A stretch of DNA of 64,000 nt from Nonomuraea ceibae (lineage in GTDB: Bacteria; Actinomycetota; Actinomycetes; Streptosporangiales; Streptosporangiaceae). Shown here piece by piece: positions 9,011 through 18,254 of the stretch; positions within the stretch are counted from its first letter, which is position 1, and the number at the start of each line of letters is the position of its first letter. The stretch lies in assembly GCF_019396325.1 (NCBI RefSeq), contig NZ_JAHKRO010000047.1, positions 1 through 64,000 of the forward strand, in the 5' to 3' direction. The position numbers and the translations under genes are program-made. A model generated the notes under the pieces. The model saw only the letters and a list, made by a program, of their open reading frames with translations. It was not told where the DNA came from and did not search any database.

Positions 9011-9300
9011 TCACGCAGGGCACCGCCCGTCAAGCTCGCCGTGGGAGGGGAGACTGAGGTGCTCGGTCCGCTGCGCCCAGGCCAGATCTGGGGTGCGGAC
9101 GTGGTCGAGCGCAGCCCGGTCAACGAAGTCCTGGCCGTCGTCTGCATCGATGGACGGGCTGGAGAGGGTGAGGTCGGTCTGTGGGGAAATGGCCACCGCC
9201 CCCATGGAGGGATCGCCTGCCTGCTTGAGCACGAGCTCCGCCGACAGCAGCAATGTGCCCCCGGCGGACCCACCCGCCAGGATGCACCCTGCTGTGCCTT
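9011..9300 (-). pseudogene. Remnant of alpha/beta hydrolase (acetyl esterase type)
   Basis: The segment encodes ILAGGSAGGTLLLSAELVL, the nucleophile elbow (GGSAGG) of the alpha/beta-hydrolase-3 esterase family, followed by ISPQTDLTLSSPSIDADDGQ, the standard next motif. The oxyanion HGGG region and the C-terminal Asp/His region are missing, so it is only about a quarter of the usual 300 residues. The upstream end runs into an IS3 remnant, suggesting insertion and deletion. Confidence 0.6.
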
Positions 9301-9381
9301 GCAACGGACCCCGCCTGTGAACCCGCCACGGCCTGGGCGAACGGGCTTAGCGTACGTTCTCGTTTCATCCGGATTTCCGGC

Positions 9382-9490
9382 CTCGACGCTACTGCCTTGA
9401 TCGCCTCGTGCTCCGACTCGTGGTTCTCCCGGCCCTCGCCAGCAGCCGCAACGCGCGCTGCCGAAACTCCGGCGGGAACTGACCTGGCAT
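9382..9490 (-). pseudogene. IS3-family OrfA fragment
   Basis: From ATG 9490 the frame reads MPGQFPPEFRQRALRLLA and, after a single-base frameshift, GRENHESEHEAIKAVAS. This is the N-terminus of the helix-turn-helix OrfA of IS3-type transposases (MPxxYPPEFRxRAVRLV). It stops after about 36 residues, against about 100 in intact OrfA. Confidence 0.6.
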
Positions 9491-9606
9491 GGCTCCATCC
9501 TCCAATAGAAGTTGGAACTGAATCCAGGACGGTTCACATGCACCGCCACGTGAGGTCGTACGCGGACACAGGGGTGCGGCGAGTGAGCACGCGGCGTCGG
9601 CGGCGG

Positions 9607-11031
9607 TCAGCCGCGCCGGTGCCGCGGCAGGAGCAAGCTGACCACCGCGATGGCCAGGCCGAGCCCGGCCGCCATGAGGAAGACCAGGCCATATCCGGCG
9701 GCGAGGGCTGCGGCCGGGGAGCCCGCGCCGGCCTCCGACGCAGCTCTGGCGCCGGCAGCCGTCGCGAGCACCGCCAGGCCGATCGACCCGCCCGCCTGGC
9801 TGGCGGTTTGGGCCAGGCCTCCGATGATCCCCGCATCGCCCTCGGGAGCGTCAGCGGTCGCCACGGCCATGAGAGTGGGGAAGGTCAGCCCGATGCCGAC
9901 CGCGATGAGCAGCGTAGGCCCGAGCACGCTGGTGCCATAGCCGCTGCCGGCATGAGCCAGGGAGAGCCAGCCGAATCCGGCCAGGAAACCAGCGCTGCCG
10001 GACAGCAACAGAGGCCGCACGCCGGTGCGTGGCAGCAAGACGGCGGCCCACCGCGCGATCACCATGAACATCACCGCCGCGGGTGTCTGCCCGAGCCCGG
10101 CTTGAAGCGCGCTGTAGCCGAGGACGTTCTGCAGGAAGAGCGACGTGAAGTACCACATCGCGATGGTGACTCCGCCGAACAGCAGCAGCATGCCGTTACC
10201 GACCGCCACCCCCCGGATCTTGAACAGCCGCAGCGGCACTATCGGCTGGGTGGCGAGGCGCGCCTCCACCGCGGTGAAGACGACGAGCAGGAGCAGGCCC
10301 GCCACAACCGGCCCGATGACCAGCCCGGACGACCAGCCGTGATCGGCGCTCTGCATGACCCCGTAGATCAGCGCGGCCAGCCCCGCCGTCCCGGTGACCG
10401 CGCCCGTGAAGTCGAGCGACTCTCGCCGGCTGCTTCGCGTACCGGCCAGCGACATTATCGCCGCGACGATCAGCATCGCGCCGATGGGCACGTTGATGAG
10501 GAAGACCCACCGCCACGACAGGCCGGTGGTGATGGCGCCGCCCGCGATCGCGCCGGCCAGCCCGCCCACACCGCCTGCGGCGGACCATGCGCCGAATGCC
10601 TTGGCACGTGTGTTCGGCTCGGTGAAGCTGGTGTTGATCACGGCCAGCGTCGCCGGGGCCATCATGGCGGCTCCGACGCCCTGCGCGAGGCGGGCCGCCA
10701 CCAGGACCTCCGGAGCGGTTGCCAGGCCGCCGACCAGGCTCGAGGCGGAGAACAACAACAGCCCCGCGGCCAGCATCCGGCGCGGGCCGTACAGGTCGGC
10801 GGCGCGGCCACCCAGCAGCATCAAGCCGGCGAAGGTGAGCAGGTAGCCGTTCACCACCCAGGCCAGGCCAGTGGGTGTAAAGCCAAGGTCCTCGCGGACC
10901 GAGGGCAGGGCCACGTTCACGATGGACGAATCCAGGATCACCATGAACTGGCAGGCACACGCCAACGCCAGGACCAACCAGGAGGGCCCGGTGTGCGGCC
11001 TGGCCCGCTGCGTCTCGATGTTGGTTGTCAT
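9607..11031 (-). CDS. DHA2-family (EmrB/QacA) MFS drug transporter
   Basis: The 474-residue product has 14 predicted hydrophobic segments. It shows the DHA2 motifs: FMVILDSSIVNVALPSVRED in TM1, WVVNGYLLTFAGLMLLGGRA with the loop-2 GGRAADLYGPRR (motif A), and ARLAQGVGAAMMAPATLAVI (motif C-like). It should act as a proton-coupled exporter of drugs or quinones in the membrane. It lies 25 bp downstream of wrbA on the same strand, with AGGAG before ATG 11031, so the two form an operon. The divergent MarR gene probably represses both. Confidence 0.93.
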   Translation of the reverse strand: MTTNIETQRARPHTGPSWLVLALACACQFMVILDSSIVNVALPSVREDLGFTPTGLAWVVNGYLLTFAGLMLLGGRAADLYGPRRMLAAGLLLFSASSLVGGLATAPEVLVAARLAQGVGAAMMAPATLAVINTSFTEPNTRAKAFGAWSAAGGVGGLAGAIAGGAITTGLSWRWVFLINVPIGAMLIVAAIMSLAGTRSSRRESLDFTGAVTGTAGLAALIYGVMQSADHGWSSGLVIGPVVAGLLLLVVFTAVEARLATQPIVPLRLFKIRGVAVGNGMLLLFGGVTIAMWYFTSLFLQNVLGYSALQAGLGQTPAAVMFMVIARWAAVLLPRTGVRPLLLSGSAGFLAGFGWLSLAHAGSGYGTSVLGPTLLIAVGIGLTFPTLMAVATADAPEGDAGIIGGLAQTASQAGGSIGLAVLATAAGARAASEAGAGSPAAALAAGYGLVFLMAAGLGLAIAVVSLLLPRHRRG

Positions 11032-11056
11032 GACTTACTCCTGGCCAACCCGCCGC

Positions 11057-11737
11057 TCACGCGGTCCGGGAGGCCGTAGCGGCCAGGGCTTCGCGGGCGT
11101 TTCCCTTGCCCGCGGCGGCATCAGTGACGCGCCCGCTTCCCAGCAGCCGGATGGTGATCCGGGCCAACCGCTGCCCCTGGTATCTGGCCGCTTCCAGCAC
11201 CGCGGCGTCCGGGCCGTCTCCAGTTGGGCCGGTCACATGCGAGGTGCCATAGGGGTTGCCACCGGCGGCGTACACGGCCGGATCGGTGAATCCGGGCGGA
11301 ACGATCAGCGCCCCCCAGTGGTAGAAGACGTTGCCCAGCGACAAGATTGTGGCCTCGCTGCCGCCGTGCCGGTTGAATGCCGAGGTGAAGGCCGTGACCG
11401 GCTTGTCGGCCAATCCGCCTTCGTGCCACAACCCGCCGGCCTGGTCGATGAACTGCTTGAGCTGCGCGGCAGGAGCGCCGAACCGCGTCGGCGTCCCGAA
11501 CGCGAATGCATCGGCCCACGCCAGGTCATCGATCGAGGCCTCAGGGGTTGACCCGGCGGCGTCGGCGTGCTGCCGCCACAGCGGGTTCTGGTCAATCGCG
11601 CTGTCGGGAGCCAGCTCGGCGACCCGCCGCAGCCGCACCTCGGCCCCGGCCGAGGCGGCGCCCTCGGCGACGGCCTGCGCGAGCGCGTGCACGCTGCCTG
11701 TCGCGCTGTAGTAGATGACGGCGACCTTCACGGTCAT
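11057..11737 (-). CDS. wrbA: NAD(P)H:quinone oxidoreductase, WrbA type IV
   Basis: The 226-residue flavodoxin-fold product starts VKVAVIYYSATGSVHALAQA, with the FMN phosphate loop (SATGS), and contains FGTPTRFGAPAAQLKQFIDQ, TAFTSAFNRHGGSEATILSL and GNPYGTSHVTG, all diagnostic of WrbA. It reduces quinones by two electrons in the cytosol, avoiding semiquinone radicals. GAGGAG precedes ATG 11737. It is the first gene of a two-gene operon with the MFS exporter and shares a promoter region with a divergent MarR regulator. It is a little longer than the usual 200 residues at the C-terminus. Confidence 0.93.
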   Translation of the reverse strand: MTVKVAVIYYSATGSVHALAQAVAEGAASAGAEVRLRRVAELAPDSAIDQNPLWRQHADAAGSTPEASIDDLAWADAFAFGTPTRFGAPAAQLKQFIDQAGGLWHEGGLADKPVTAFTSAFNRHGGSEATILSLGNVFYHWGALIVPPGFTDPAVYAAGGNPYGTSHVTGPTGDGPDAAVLEAARYQGQRLARITIRLLGSGRVTDAAAGKGNAREALAATASRTA

Positions 11738-11771
11738 GCCCGGCTCCTCATTGTCGAGTAAGATTGGTTAC

Positions 11772-11795
11772 GTGCATAATAGTTATGTGCATAAT
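11772..11795. promoter_or_regulatory. MarR-type operator between wrbA and marR
   Basis: The divergent promoter region holds two direct copies of GTGCATAAT (11772-11780 and 11787-11795). Between them CATAA-TAG-TTATG forms a palindrome. This is AT-rich against the background and typical in layout of a MarR dimer site. It ends 21 bp before the marR ATG, so binding could block both promoters. Confidence 0.6.
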
Positions 11796-11816
11796 CAATG
11801 TGTCAAGGAGGAGCCC

Positions 11817-12311
11817 ATGGACTTCGAGCACGCCGACGCCCTCAACCAGGCCATCCGCCTGTTGAGCCTGCGCCACCGAGCCAGGGCCGCATCGCTGCTG
11901 GCCCCGCTCGGCCTGCACACCGGTCAGGAGGCGCTCCTGCTCGAGCTCGACCGGACCGGCCCGATGATCCAGGCACAGCTCAGCGAGGCGCTCGGTTGCG
12001 AGCCGCCCAGCGTCACGCTCATGACCCGCAAGCTCGAAGCCGGCGGCCACATCCGCCGCACACCTGCCCCCTCTGACAAGCGCGCCAGCATCGTCGAACT
12101 CACCGACAGCGGCAAAGCTCTGGCCGACCAGGTCAAGCAGCTTTGGTGCGCTCTGGCGGAGGAGACCGTGGGCGGCCTGCCCGCCGAAACGGTGGCAGAA
12201 CTCCCCGGCATCCTCAAAACCTTGACCGACAACGTGGACACCAGGCGCCCCACCACCCAGGCGGCGCCGGCACGGTCTAGCGCCGTGCGCTCACCCAGCA
12301 AGGCTTCCTAG
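11817..12311 (+). CDS. MarR family transcriptional regulator
   Basis: The 164-residue product has the MarR winged helix: LGLHTGQEALLLELDRTGPM, IQAQLSEALGCEPPSVTLMT (recognition helix) and RKLEAGGHIRRTPAPSDKRA (wing with the conserved D-x-R), then dimerisation helices. No redox Cys pair is obvious. AAGGAGGAG precedes ATG 11817. Being divergent from wrbA and the MFS exporter, it likely represses both and is relieved by quinones or phenolics. The tail after about residue 140 is disordered. Confidence 0.9.
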   Translation: MDFEHADALNQAIRLLSLRHRARAASLLAPLGLHTGQEALLLELDRTGPMIQAQLSEALGCEPPSVTLMTRKLEAGGHIRRTPAPSDKRASIVELTDSGKALADQVKQLWCALAEETVGGLPAETVAELPGILKTLTDNVDTRRPTTQAAPARSSAVRSPSKAS

Positions 12312-12434
12312 ATAACCGTTGTCATCTGGCAAGACGGCGATCACCGGTATAGCGCGACCTGGGCGGCCGTCGCCCGCAGGCAGGTTTCGTGTCCCGGCTA
12401 TCCGGCAACTTCGCGGATGATGGAGGCCGGCACG

Positions 12435-13350
12435 ATGGATCCGGTCATCGCCAAGCAGCTCGGCCGCGCCCACCCGCTCGCCCGGCACCTCGACGACTTC
12501 CTCACCGACCTGGCCAACACCGGGAAGTCGGCGCACACCCGGCGGGCCTACCGCGGCGACCGGATCGCCTTCGCTGCCCACCACGGCGAGGACCTCGCCG
12601 AGCTGACCGCCGCGCCGGTCCGGGCGCTGCTGGCCGAGCTCGCCGAGCTGTCGCCGGCCAGCCGCAAGCGCAAGCGGGCCGCCGTCGCCTCCTTCACCAA
12701 GTAGGCCGTCCGCCACGACCTCCTGCAGGCCAACCTGATGGACCGGATCGACACCGTCAAGGTGCCCAAGAGCCTGCCCCGCCCGGCCGGCGCGGCCGAC
12801 GTGACCAAGGTGCTCGCGGTGATCTGCTCACGGCGACCGCGCCAACAGACACCGCTGGACCGGCTGCGGGATCGGGTGCTGTTCGAGACCGCCTACGTGT
12901 GCGGCGCCCGCGCCTCGGAGGTGTGCGGCCTGTACGTCGAAGACCTCGACCTGCGCCTGGACGACGAACACGTCCGCATCCACGGAAGGGCGGCAGCATC
13001 CGAACCGTCCTTCTCGACGACCGAGGCTACGTCACCCTGCTCAAGCTCTACCTCGCCCGCGCCGGCTACACCGCCGGGCCGCTGTGCCGCGCCTCCACCA
13101 ACGGCTGCGGCGGGCCGCTGTCCTACGACGCCGCCCACCCCCGCTGGCAGACCTACTGCACGCAGGCCAGGATCGAGATCGACATCCACCAACTGTGCCA
13201 CACCCACGCCACCGAACTCATCAACGCCGATGTCTCCATCGAGGCCGTGCGCCGCCACCTGGGCCACGCCTCCACCGAAACCACCCAGCTCTACGCGTTG
13301 CTGGACGACAAGGTCGCCGACGCCGAGATCAGACGGCATCCTGATCTCAA
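12435..13350 (+). pseudogene. Decayed tyrosine integrase
   Basis: The frame from ATG 12435 gives an XerD-like SAM-like domain (LTDLANTGKSAHTRRAYRGD) and then hits an in-frame TAG at 12702-12704. Beyond it lie LFETAYVCGARASEVCGLYV (with the first catalytic Arg), a frameshift near 12985, GGSIRTVLLDDRGYVTLLK, and the C-terminal box. In that box the usual HxLRHTHA has become HQLCHTHA, so the second catalytic Arg is lost by a CGC to TGC-type change. RHLGHASTETTQLYA keeps the His and the Tyr nucleophile. Stop, frameshift and lost Arg agree that it is dead. Confidence 0.88.
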
Positions 13351-13929
13351 ATCTTTACCGCCTCGGCGGTCCTGGATCGGTGACTTGCAAGATCAATGCC
13401 GTTTGGGGCTCATGACACGTTTCCTGCTGGCATCCCTATCTGCATGGCGGCCCCCGCCCAGCCGCAGCCTCGCGGGACCAGGTGCCGCCCCACGAATCGC
13501 GGCCCCGTCCCTCTCCAGCCTGGTGACCGCTCCACCACCCTGACAGCACATAATGTGACGATGCAATCGCCGCACGTGTGACCGGGTATCGAGCGCTTCG
13601 TCGATCAATGCCCCGGTCCGGCGACACGGCCCTGTGACACAGAAGCTGCATTATCTGTCACACCGGCTCTCGCCGGGCAGTGTCCGCCCAGCTCGCCGTC
13701 CGCAGCCGAGCGCTTCCTGGAGTCGGTGCAGGCGGCCACCACCTGCGCCGGCTAGGGCCAGTCTCAAAGTGTTGATCAACCGCTTGACCGCCGTGGCTGG
13801 ATCGGCCATCGCTGAACTCCATCAGCCCCGCAGCACGCAGTGCGTCCCGGATTCGCTCAGCATCGCGATCACGCTCGTTCCACAGCGGCCGCCGTCCTTG
13901 GCCGTAACCGAACCTCGGCTCGTCATCGC
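13351..13929. other. Intergenic stretch without a gene
   Basis: No frame here resembles a protein family. TGTGACA (13633-13639) and TGTCACA (13656-13662) form a 7-bp inverted repeat; similar GTGAC/GTCAC motifs recur downstream of the recombinases at 60-62.6 kb. Confidence 0.4.
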
Positions 13930-14170
13930 CCGTGATCTCACCGCAGACGTCGTGGTGCGACGTGGTGAGCTTGCGATGCAGAGGCAGCAGGACGAGGGTC
14001 TGCTCACCGACCCAGCGTTGTTCGCCCAGGCCGAAGCTGGTGTTCGGTGCCACGGCAGGCCATCAGCGGGCAGATCCGCATTCGCGGAATTGCCATGGGC
14101 GTAGGCGCGGTCGAGGAGCACCGCTTCGGTACGCCGGCTTGCCGCGCGCCTTCGCGATGGCGCAGCTGGG
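13930..14170 (-). pseudogene. IS5-family transposase remnant
   Basis: Reading the minus strand through two frames gives a DRAYAHG segment, RGTEHQ, and FGLGEQRWVGEQTLVLLPLH. These line up with the C-terminal IS5 pattern (ADRGY..., RRGTEHGSGLGKxRWVVExTFAWLH). The catalytic Glu region (here VGEQT) is partly kept. Only about 70 of roughly 270 residues remain, with a frameshift. Confidence 0.5.
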
Positions 14171-14175
14171 TCACA

Positions 14176-15081
14176 TCATTCCGGCGGGATCCGCGGTTTT
14201 GGCTGAGCGGCGGGGGTCACTGCGACCGGGCACCATGAACCGAGCAGCGCCGCCTGGGTGACCGGTCCCAGCAGAAGGCAGGCGGGCGACTCGTTTCCCC
14301 GGTTGCCGAGCACGAGAAGCGTCGAATCTCTGGCCGCCTCGATCAGCGCGCGCTCCGGACGCTCGGTCACGAACTCGGTCGTCACGGATACCTCCGGATA
14401 CCTGCCGGCCCGCTGAAGTGCGACTTCGCGGAATCGGGCTTCCGCACCCCTGCGTAGAGCGTGTGAATCCACGAACGGAAGTGGCTCGTGCCAGGACGAT
14501 GATCCGCAGTCTCCCCAGCAGCACATGGCCCTCAACGTGCCGCCGCGAAGCGCGGCCTCGTCCAGAGCGAAGTCAAAAGCCGCCAGACTGGCGGACGAAC
14601 CGTCGAGGCCGACCAGGATACGGGCACCCTGGCTGCTCGGCGGTAGGAGGGGCGGCCGTACGACGACGACCGGCCTGCTGCTGTGCGCGGGCACCTGTAC
14701 GGCGGCGGACCCCACCTGCAGGCCGTCGAATCCTCCTTGACCGCGAGACCCGAGCACTGTGAGCTCCGCTTCGCGTCCCGCCTCCACGAGCACCGCCGAG
14801 GGCGTGCCCCTGCCCAGCAACGGCTGGACATCCATCTCCGGAGCCAAGTCGCGGACCCGGCGGAGACCCTCTTCTACGACGCCGCGAGCGACCTGCTCCA
14901 TCTGGGCGAGCACTTCCTGCACAGCGGGTTTGAGGGCGTAGGGCCAGTGCACGGCATGGCAGACGAGTACGGGGAGCTTCCGCAGTCGAGCCTCTTCGAC
15001 TGCCCAGCGCAGCGCGTAGTGGCTCTCGGGCGACTCGTCGTAGCCGACCAGGATGGGCCGACCGGCATGTGCATCGCTCAC
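14176..15081 (-). CDS. Tandem-domain universal stress protein
   Basis: The 301-residue product has two UspA domains. The first opens PILVGYDESPESHYALRWAV and ends GSRGQGGFDGLQVGSAAVQV; the second opens ARILVGLDGSSASLAAFDFA and ends LVLGNRGNESPACLLLGPVT. The second ATP loop (GNRGNES) departs from the G-2x-G-9x-GS consensus, so nucleotide binding may be limited to domain 1. The start is GTG 15081, with AGGAGG seven bases upstream. A degenerate DosR-like half site (around 15158-15171) lies about 80 bp upstream. This is the second intact USP in the window. Confidence 0.9.
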   Translation of the reverse strand: MSDAHAGRPILVGYDESPESHYALRWAVEEARLRKLPVLVCHAVHWPYALKPAVQEVLAQMEQVARGVVEEGLRRVRDLAPEMDVQPLLGRGTPSAVLVEAGREAELTVLGSRGQGGFDGLQVGSAAVQVPAHSSRPVVVVRPPLLPPSSQGARILVGLDGSSASLAAFDFALDEAALRGGTLRAMCCWGDCGSSSWHEPLPFVDSHALRRGAEARFREVALQRAGRYPEVSVTTEFVTERPERALIEAARDSTLLVLGNRGNESPACLLLGPVTQAALLGSWCPVAVTPAAQPKPRIPPE

Positions 15082-15806
15082 TACTGCCTCCTGGAAAGAG
15101 GGATTCTCTGGCCTGCCGCATGAGCCGTTCCCCTGGCTGACGAGATGAGGCCCTCGGGACATGAAAGTCTTGGCCTAAACCTGCTTGCCCTGAGCACGCC
15201 CGCTGACCATGAGGATGGCGGGCTGTCACGTCCCGGGCGGAGGTGACCGTCACTGGGGCAGGAGACGGTCTGCGGCGTTCTGGTCGCCGATGTTCGCGGC
15301 TCTCTGTCCAGGCAGATCGTCCAGGCCGGGGCCCGGCCCACTGCAGTGCCCAGGCAAGTGCCGTGGCGACCCTGCGCGAGCCGGCCTATGGCGCCACTCT
15401 CACATGATCTAGCAGCCGCTATCGGGATCGGCGCTGTGTGGAACATCCGGTTCATGGCGGGTGGGCATGTAGGCGACCAACTGGGCGAGGACCTGCACGC
15501 CACCCGCGCCAGCAGCCACTGGTTACTCAGCGGCTCATTCCGGCACACGGACTGCGCCAGTGAACGACAGGAGGCATGGGAGGCAGCCTGCGCTGAAAGG
15601 AGACTGCGAGGCGTGTCCACGGGCATGGCAGTACGAAGAAGACAGGAGCGAATGATGAGAGCCGACATTCACGACGTAGGGCGTGCCTGCGGCCGCGACT
15701 GCGTCCTGACGTACAGCGCGGCCTCCAGGCAGGAGCAGGCCACCAAAGTCTCGTTCGTGAGGCCCCGCGGATGGCTCAGCGGGGCAGCCTGTGACCGTCC
15801 GGGCAT
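15082..15806. other. Long intergenic stretch
   Basis: About 720 bp between the divergent USP and FAD oxidoreductase genes. Open frames exist but have no family resemblance or plausible ribosome binding site. GGGAC at 15156-15160 followed by GAAAGTCTTGG is a weak DosR-like element for the USP gene. Confidence 0.4.
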
Positions 15807-17081
15807 GTGGCTGCCCTCCCCGGTGTCACGAACGGCGGCCTGAGCGCTGTGGGCGCAGCGAGGCCGACAGCGATCATCGTCGGCGCGGGAATCGCCGGCC
15901 TGGCGTGCGCCCTGCGCTTGCACCAGGCCGGCGTGCACGTCCGGGTCCTGGAGTCCGCCGATGGGGTCGGAGGCCGCATGCGCACCGATCTGGTGGACGG
16001 CTATCGCCTGGATCGTGGATTCCAGGTCTTCAATACCGGATATCCCGAGGCCGGGCGTGTACTGGACATCAAGGCGCTCCGGCTCCGGTCATTCAGTTCC
16101 GGCATGCTCATCTTCGGCGCTGGCGGTCTGCACCGGGTGATGCTCCCGTGGAAGCATCCCCGCCACGCGCTCAGCGGCCCTCTGTCCGGCGTCGGCTCAC
16201 TGAAGGACTGGGCCGCACTGGGTGCGATGACGTTCCGCGACATGGCGGCACCTGCCGCCTTGCTGCGCGGCGGTCGTGAGCGGTCGACCCGGTCGGAGCT
16301 GCGACACTGGGGCATCTCCGAGGCGATGATCGATCAGCTGCTGAGGCCGTTCCTGTCGGGGGTCCTTCTGGAACGGAAGCTGGAGACCTCCAGCACGTTC
16401 TTCCACCTGGTATGGCGGTCCTTCGCACGCGGCACCATCGGGTTGCCCGCTCTGGGCATGGGCCAGATACCGATACAGCTCGCCACTCGCCTGCCGAGCG
16501 GCGCCCTGCACCTGGGGAGGCCGGTCGAAGCGATAACCGACGACGGCGTCCTCCTGCGGGACGGACATGAGATGGCGGCCGCTGCGGTGATCGTCGCCAC
16601 GGATCCGCGCTCAGCCGCAGACCTGCTTCCCGAGGTGCGGGCTCCTGCGATGCGGTCGGTCACCACCTTCTATCACGCGGCACCTCGATCGCCCCTCGGC
16701 GAGGCCACCCAGATCATCGACGCCGAAGGCCACCTTGCTGACACGTTGGTGCTCACGGACGCCGCTCCTGAGTATGCCGCCGACGGCCGGGCGCTCATTT
16801 CCACCTCCGTCCTCGGCGTCGTCGGTGATGACCACGAACCGCAGCTCCGAGCCCGCCTGGAAGAGATCTACGGCGACACGCGAGGGTGGCGCCACCTGGC
16901 GACCTACGCGATCAGGGACGCTCTGCCCGCGATGCTGCCGCCTCTGTCACTGCGCCGCCCTGTACGGCTCGCGAGCGGTCGCTATGTCTGTGGCGATCAT
17001 CGTGACACCAGTTCCATCCAGGGAGCGCTCGTCTCCGGCAGGCGCGCCGCCCAGGCGGCACTGACCGACCTATGCCCCTGA
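15807..17081 (+). CDS. FAD-dependent amine-oxidase/phytoene-desaturase-like oxidoreductase
   Basis: The product, up to 424 residues, starts (after about 20 residues) with the Rossmann dinucleotide fold TAIIVGAGIAGLACALRLHQ and the ESADGVGGRMRTDLVDGYRL motif typical of the NAD(P)/FAD-dependent amine oxidase superfamily. It ends with YVCGDHRDTSSIQGALVSGR, the second FAD contact. It resembles the desaturase-like proteins of carotenoid or plastoquinone chemistry, but the substrate cannot be told. GTG 15807 or GTG 15849 could be the start; neither has a strong ribosome binding site. It is followed 17 bp later by tspO. Confidence 0.8.
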   Translation: MAALPGVTNGGLSAVGAARPTAIIVGAGIAGLACALRLHQAGVHVRVLESADGVGGRMRTDLVDGYRLDRGFQVFNTGYPEAGRVLDIKALRLRSFSSGMLIFGAGGLHRVMLPWKHPRHALSGPLSGVGSLKDWAALGAMTFRDMAAPAALLRGGRERSTRSELRHWGISEAMIDQLLRPFLSGVLLERKLETSSTFFHLVWRSFARGTIGLPALGMGQIPIQLATRLPSGALHLGRPVEAITDDGVLLRDGHEMAAAAVIVATDPRSAADLLPEVRAPAMRSVTTFYHAAPRSPLGEATQIIDAEGHLADTLVLTDAAPEYAADGRALISTSVLGVVGDDHEPQLRARLEEIYGDTRGWRHLATYAIRDALPAMLPPLSLRRPVRLASGRYVCGDHRDTSSIQGALVSGRRAAQAALTDLCP

Positions 17082-17098
17082 GAGAGGAAGTGAGCCAC

Positions 17099-17572
17099 AT
17101 GCTCGCGAGCCCTGCAATCCGTCGCTTCGCCGCACTACCGTTGTTCGTCGTCGCGGTCGCACTCGTGGCGACTGTCGGGTCGCTGGCTTCGGCGAACGCG
17201 AGCAGCGACTACCTCGCGCTGGCCAAGCCTGGGTGGGCGCCACCGGCGTGGCTGTTCGGCCCGGTCTGGACCCTGCTCTACGGCATGATCGCCGTCGCCG
17301 GCTGGATGGTGTGGAGGGTGCGCGGGTGGACGCCTGCGCTTGGCGTCTATGCCGTGCAGTTGGTGCTGAACGCCGCCTGGACGCCGTTGTTCTTCGCCGC
17401 TGGACAATACGGGCTGGCTTTCGGCGGCATCGTGCTGTTGTGGCTCGCGATCATTGTGAACGTCGTGGCGTTCTGGCGCCTGCGCCGTAGCGCGGCCCTC
17501 CTGCTGATGCCGTACCTGCTGTGGGTGAGCTTCGCGGCCGCGCTCAATGCGGCCATCTGGCAGCTCAACTGA
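17099..17572 (+). CDS. tspO: TspO/MBR family membrane protein
   Basis: The 157-residue product has five hydrophobic segments and the TspO signatures: LALAKPGWAPPAWLFGPVWT (loop 1 and TM2), AVQLVLNAAWTPLFFAAGQY (TM3) and PYLLWVSFAAALNAAIWQLN (TM5). TspO binds porphyrins and photo-oxidises or exports them; in some bacteria it regulates pigment genes. GAGAGG lies about a dozen bases before ATG 17099. It sits directly downstream of the FAD oxidoreductase, suggesting co-transcription, and about 1.3 kb before the carotenoid cluster. Confidence 0.92.
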   Translation: MLASPAIRRFAALPLFVVAVALVATVGSLASANASSDYLALAKPGWAPPAWLFGPVWTLLYGMIAVAGWMVWRVRGWTPALGVYAVQLVLNAAWTPLFFAAGQYGLAFGGIVLLWLAIIVNVVAFWRLRRSAALLLMPYLLWVSFAAALNAAIWQLN

Positions 17573-17643
17573 TCCGGCCTGCCAACGAGCTGCAGGCCGG
17601 GCCTGCCGGTCACCCCTTCGATGCTTTGCAACACGTCTCGGGC

Positions 17644-17680
17644 GCCGGAGGGCGCGATGGAGGTGACCACGCCCTCCGGC
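17644..17680. terminator. Bidirectional hairpin terminator
   Basis: GCCGGAGGGCG (17644-17654) pairs perfectly with CGCCCTCCGGC (17670-17680), giving an 11-bp stem and a 15-base loop. It lies between convergent tspO and the fasciclin gene. Confidence 0.7.
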
Positions 17681-17693
17681 ACGAACCGTTGCG

Positions 17694-18254
17694 CTACTCG
17701 GGCATCAGGACTTCGTCGATGATGTGAACGGTGGCGTTGCTCGTCGGCACGTCGCCACAGACCACCTTCGCGTCGTTGACCGTGATGTCCTCACCCGAGC
17801 CCTTCACAGTCAGCGCACCGCCGGACATCGTGGTGAGTGTGCCGTCCGCCAGGTCCGCGGCGGCCTTCTTGCCCTCGACCACGTGGTAGGTCAGGACGTT
17901 GGTGAGCTGCTCCTTGTCGGCCAGGAGTTGGTCCAGCGTCTCTTTCGGAACTGCCTCGAACGCCTCGTTGGTGGGCGCGAACACGGTGATGTCCTCGGCG
18001 GAGTTCAGCTTCTCCACCAGGCCGGCCCGCTTGACCGCGTCCGCAAGGGTGGAAAGCTCGGGCACCTGGGTGGCGGCGGTGGCCACCGGCTGGTCGGCGA
18101 TGCCGGCGAGGCTGCCTTCGATGGCGGCGCACGCTGGGCCGAACGGACTGCCTTCTGGGGCAGGTGACGGCGTGGGAGAGGCGGCGGATGCGCCATTGGC
18201 GCCGGCCATGGTGGCGGTCAGCGTCAAGGCCGCCGCGATCAGCAGGTGTTTCAC
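17694..18254 (-). CDS. Secreted fasciclin (FAS1) domain protein
   Basis: The 186-residue product has a signal peptide (KHLLIAAALTLTATMAGANG, cleavage near ASA), a short Pro/Ser linker, and one FAS1 domain with the diagnostic boxes ITVFAPTNEAFEAVP (H1), LTNVLTYHVVEGKK and VHIIDEVLMPE (H2). It resembles the MPT70/MPB83 type, although there is no lipobox Cys at the signal peptide, so it is probably freely secreted. GTG 18254 has AAGGGA five bases upstream. FAS1 domains mediate adhesion. It is convergent with tspO. Confidence 0.9.
   Translation of the reverse strand: MKHLLIAAALTLTATMAGANGASAASPTPSPAPEGSPFGPACAAIEGSLAGIADQPVATAATQVPELSTLADAVKRAGLVEKLNSAEDITVFAPTNEAFEAVPKETLDQLLADKEQLTNVLTYHVVEGKKAAADLADGTLTTMSGGALTVKGSGEDITVNDAKVVCGDVPTSNATVHIIDEVLMPE

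Noticed and set aside
15156..15171. DosR box for the second intact universal stress protein
   Set aside because: The arms have the wrong spacing and the right arm is GTCTT; kept only as a weak half site.
15346..15843. A 165-codon frame upstream of the FAD oxidoreductase
   Set aside because: It has no recognisable motif or ribosome binding site, and its composition looks random.
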